Positions 5,488-5,999 of a DNA stretch of 5,999 bases are shown here, in pieces. Source of the DNA: JBFGCM01 sp041581135. GTDB lineage: Bacteria > Actinomycetota > Acidimicrobiia > Spongiisociales > UBA5794. The position numbers and the translations under genes are program-made. The notes beneath the pieces are model-generated. The model searched no databases, was not told where the DNA came from, and saw only the letters and a list, made by a program, of their open reading frames with translations. The stretch's first letter is position 1. Each line of letters begins with the position of its first letter. Location: positions 1-5,999 of the forward strand of contig JBFGCM010000136.1 in the NCBI GenBank assembly GCA_041581135.1, in the 5' to 3' direction.

Positions 5488-5877
5488 ATGCCGTCCCGAA
5501 TCCTGGTCGTCGCCGACGAACCGTGGGTGCGCAACGAAGTGCACGCCGCCCTCACCCAGCCTCAATTCGAGCTGGTCGACCATGCGGACCCCGAGACCGT
5601 GATCGACGCGATCGTCGCCAACGAAATCGATGCGGTGGTGGCGGACCTACAGGTTGCCAGCATGGGTGGCATGGCGGTGACCAGGGCAGTGCTCCAGCGC
5701 GCCAGCCTCGACGGCCGGGCGGCGACCCCGGTGATCATCCTGCTGGACCGGGCGGCCGATGCGTTCCTCGCCAAGCGAGCTGGAGCGAAGGCGTGGGTGC
5801 AGAAGCCGTTCACGGCTCGCCAGCTCAGAGACGCCATCGCGGCCGGAACCATGGCGAGCATCACCCCCGGCGAGTAG
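5488..5877 (+). CDS. Stand-alone response-regulator receiver domain protein
   Basis: The 129 residues form a single CheY-like receiver with no DNA-binding or enzymatic output domain. The first strand RILVVADEPWVR carries the acidic pair D10-E11. The phospho-acceptor is D53 in AVVADLQVASMGG, after the third strand. The conserved lysine is K106 in WVQKPF, followed by the last helix TARQLRDAIAAG. Phosphoryl transfer from a histidine kinase to D53, with Mg2+ held by the acidic pair, is therefore chemically plausible. The fourth strand reads PVIILLDRAADAF, however, placing L86 where receivers normally carry Thr or Ser, the residue that senses phosphorylation. Either signalling is altered or the protein works without phosphorylation. 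No kinase gene is in view, so the partner is unknown. The start is the ATG 7 bases after a -10 box. A membrane-protein gene follows 20 bases after the stop on the same strand and may be co-transcribed. Confidence 0.88.
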   Translation: MPSRILVVADEPWVRNEVHAALTQPQFELVDHADPETVIDAIVANEIDAVVADLQVASMGGMAVTRAVLQRASLDGRAATPVIILLDRAADAFLAKRAGAKAWVQKPFTARQLRDAIAAGTMASITPGE

Positions 5878-5897
5878 GTCATGGCGGCACGGCTGCG

Positions 5898-5999
5898 ATG
5901 AACGGACTCCAGATCACGTATTTGGTGATCTTGGGCACGTGCATACTCGCCTCCGGCTTCTTCTCCGGCTCCGAAACCGCCCTCATCGGCATCGGTAGA
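5898..5999 (+). CDS. DUF21/CNNM-family membrane protein, N-terminal fragment
   Basis: Only the first 34 residues lie in the window. They form one hydrophobic segment (ITYLVILGTCILASGFF) followed by FSGSETALIGIGR. The SGxFSGSETAL pattern at the end of the first membrane helix is the signature of the DUF21 domain found in CNNM/CorB/CorC proteins, which transport or regulate Mg2+ and often carry cytosolic CBS-pair and CorC domains. Those later domains would lie beyond the window and cannot be confirmed. The ATG at 5898 is taken as the start because it gives a normal family N-terminus just before the first helix. No Shine-Dalgarno is seen at the proper distance. A 6-codon reading frame (5881-5901, MAARLR) ends with its TGA overlapping this ATG, which might help ribosomes restart. 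Same-strand spacing of 20 bases suggests an operon with the receiver gene. Confidence 0.8.
   Translation, partial: MNGLQITYLVILGTCILASGFFSGSETALIGIGR

Noticed and set aside
1..5999. CRISPR array, insertion sequence, phage attachment site or transferred island.
   Set aside because: No direct repeat series, transposase or integrase motif, or target-site duplication was seen, and base composition is even throughout.

Overview
The window looks like ordinary chromosomal DNA from a high-GC actinobacterium. The strongest lineage marker is a WhiB-family iron-sulfur protein, a family essentially confined to Actinomycetota and their phages. Heavy G/C in third codon positions, GTG and TTG starts, and genes that seem to begin at or next to their transcription start also fit. 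A deep-branching group such as Acidimicrobiia is plausible, but that is a guess from general resemblance.

Layout, left to right. Positions 1-39 may hold the tail of an upstream gene. A small SnoaL-like protein (44-466, +) follows. A 148-base gap (467-614) then carries three consecutive short inverted repeats and a -10-like box. Next comes a two-gene selenocysteine operon: selA (615-1949, +) and selB (1959-3755, +), with the selB Shine-Dalgarno overlapping the selA stop. A whiB-like gene (3765-4022, -) converges on selB with only 9 bases between stops. Upstream of it on the same strand is an NfeD-family membrane protein (4117-5373, -). A 114-base divergent promoter region separates nfeD from a stand-alone receiver-domain protein (5488-5877, +). 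The window ends inside the first 34 residues of a DUF21/CNNM-type membrane protein (5898 onward, +).

How the genes work together. SelA converts seryl-tRNA(Sec) to selenocysteyl-tRNA(Sec), and SelB delivers it to ribosomes at UGA codons followed by a SECIS hairpin. The tRNA gene (selC), the selenophosphate synthetase (selD) and any selenoprotein are not visible here and must lie elsewhere if the pathway works. The other genes have no evident functional link to the selenium pair.

I found no convincing new multi-gene system, mobile element, CRISPR array or RNA gene. The best leads are three. The NfeD protein has lost its catalytic serine and every lysine in its protease-like domain. The receiver protein lacks the conserved switch Thr/Ser. 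Several genes share a -10 box placed 7 to 10 bases before the start codon, pointing to leaderless or near-leaderless mRNAs.
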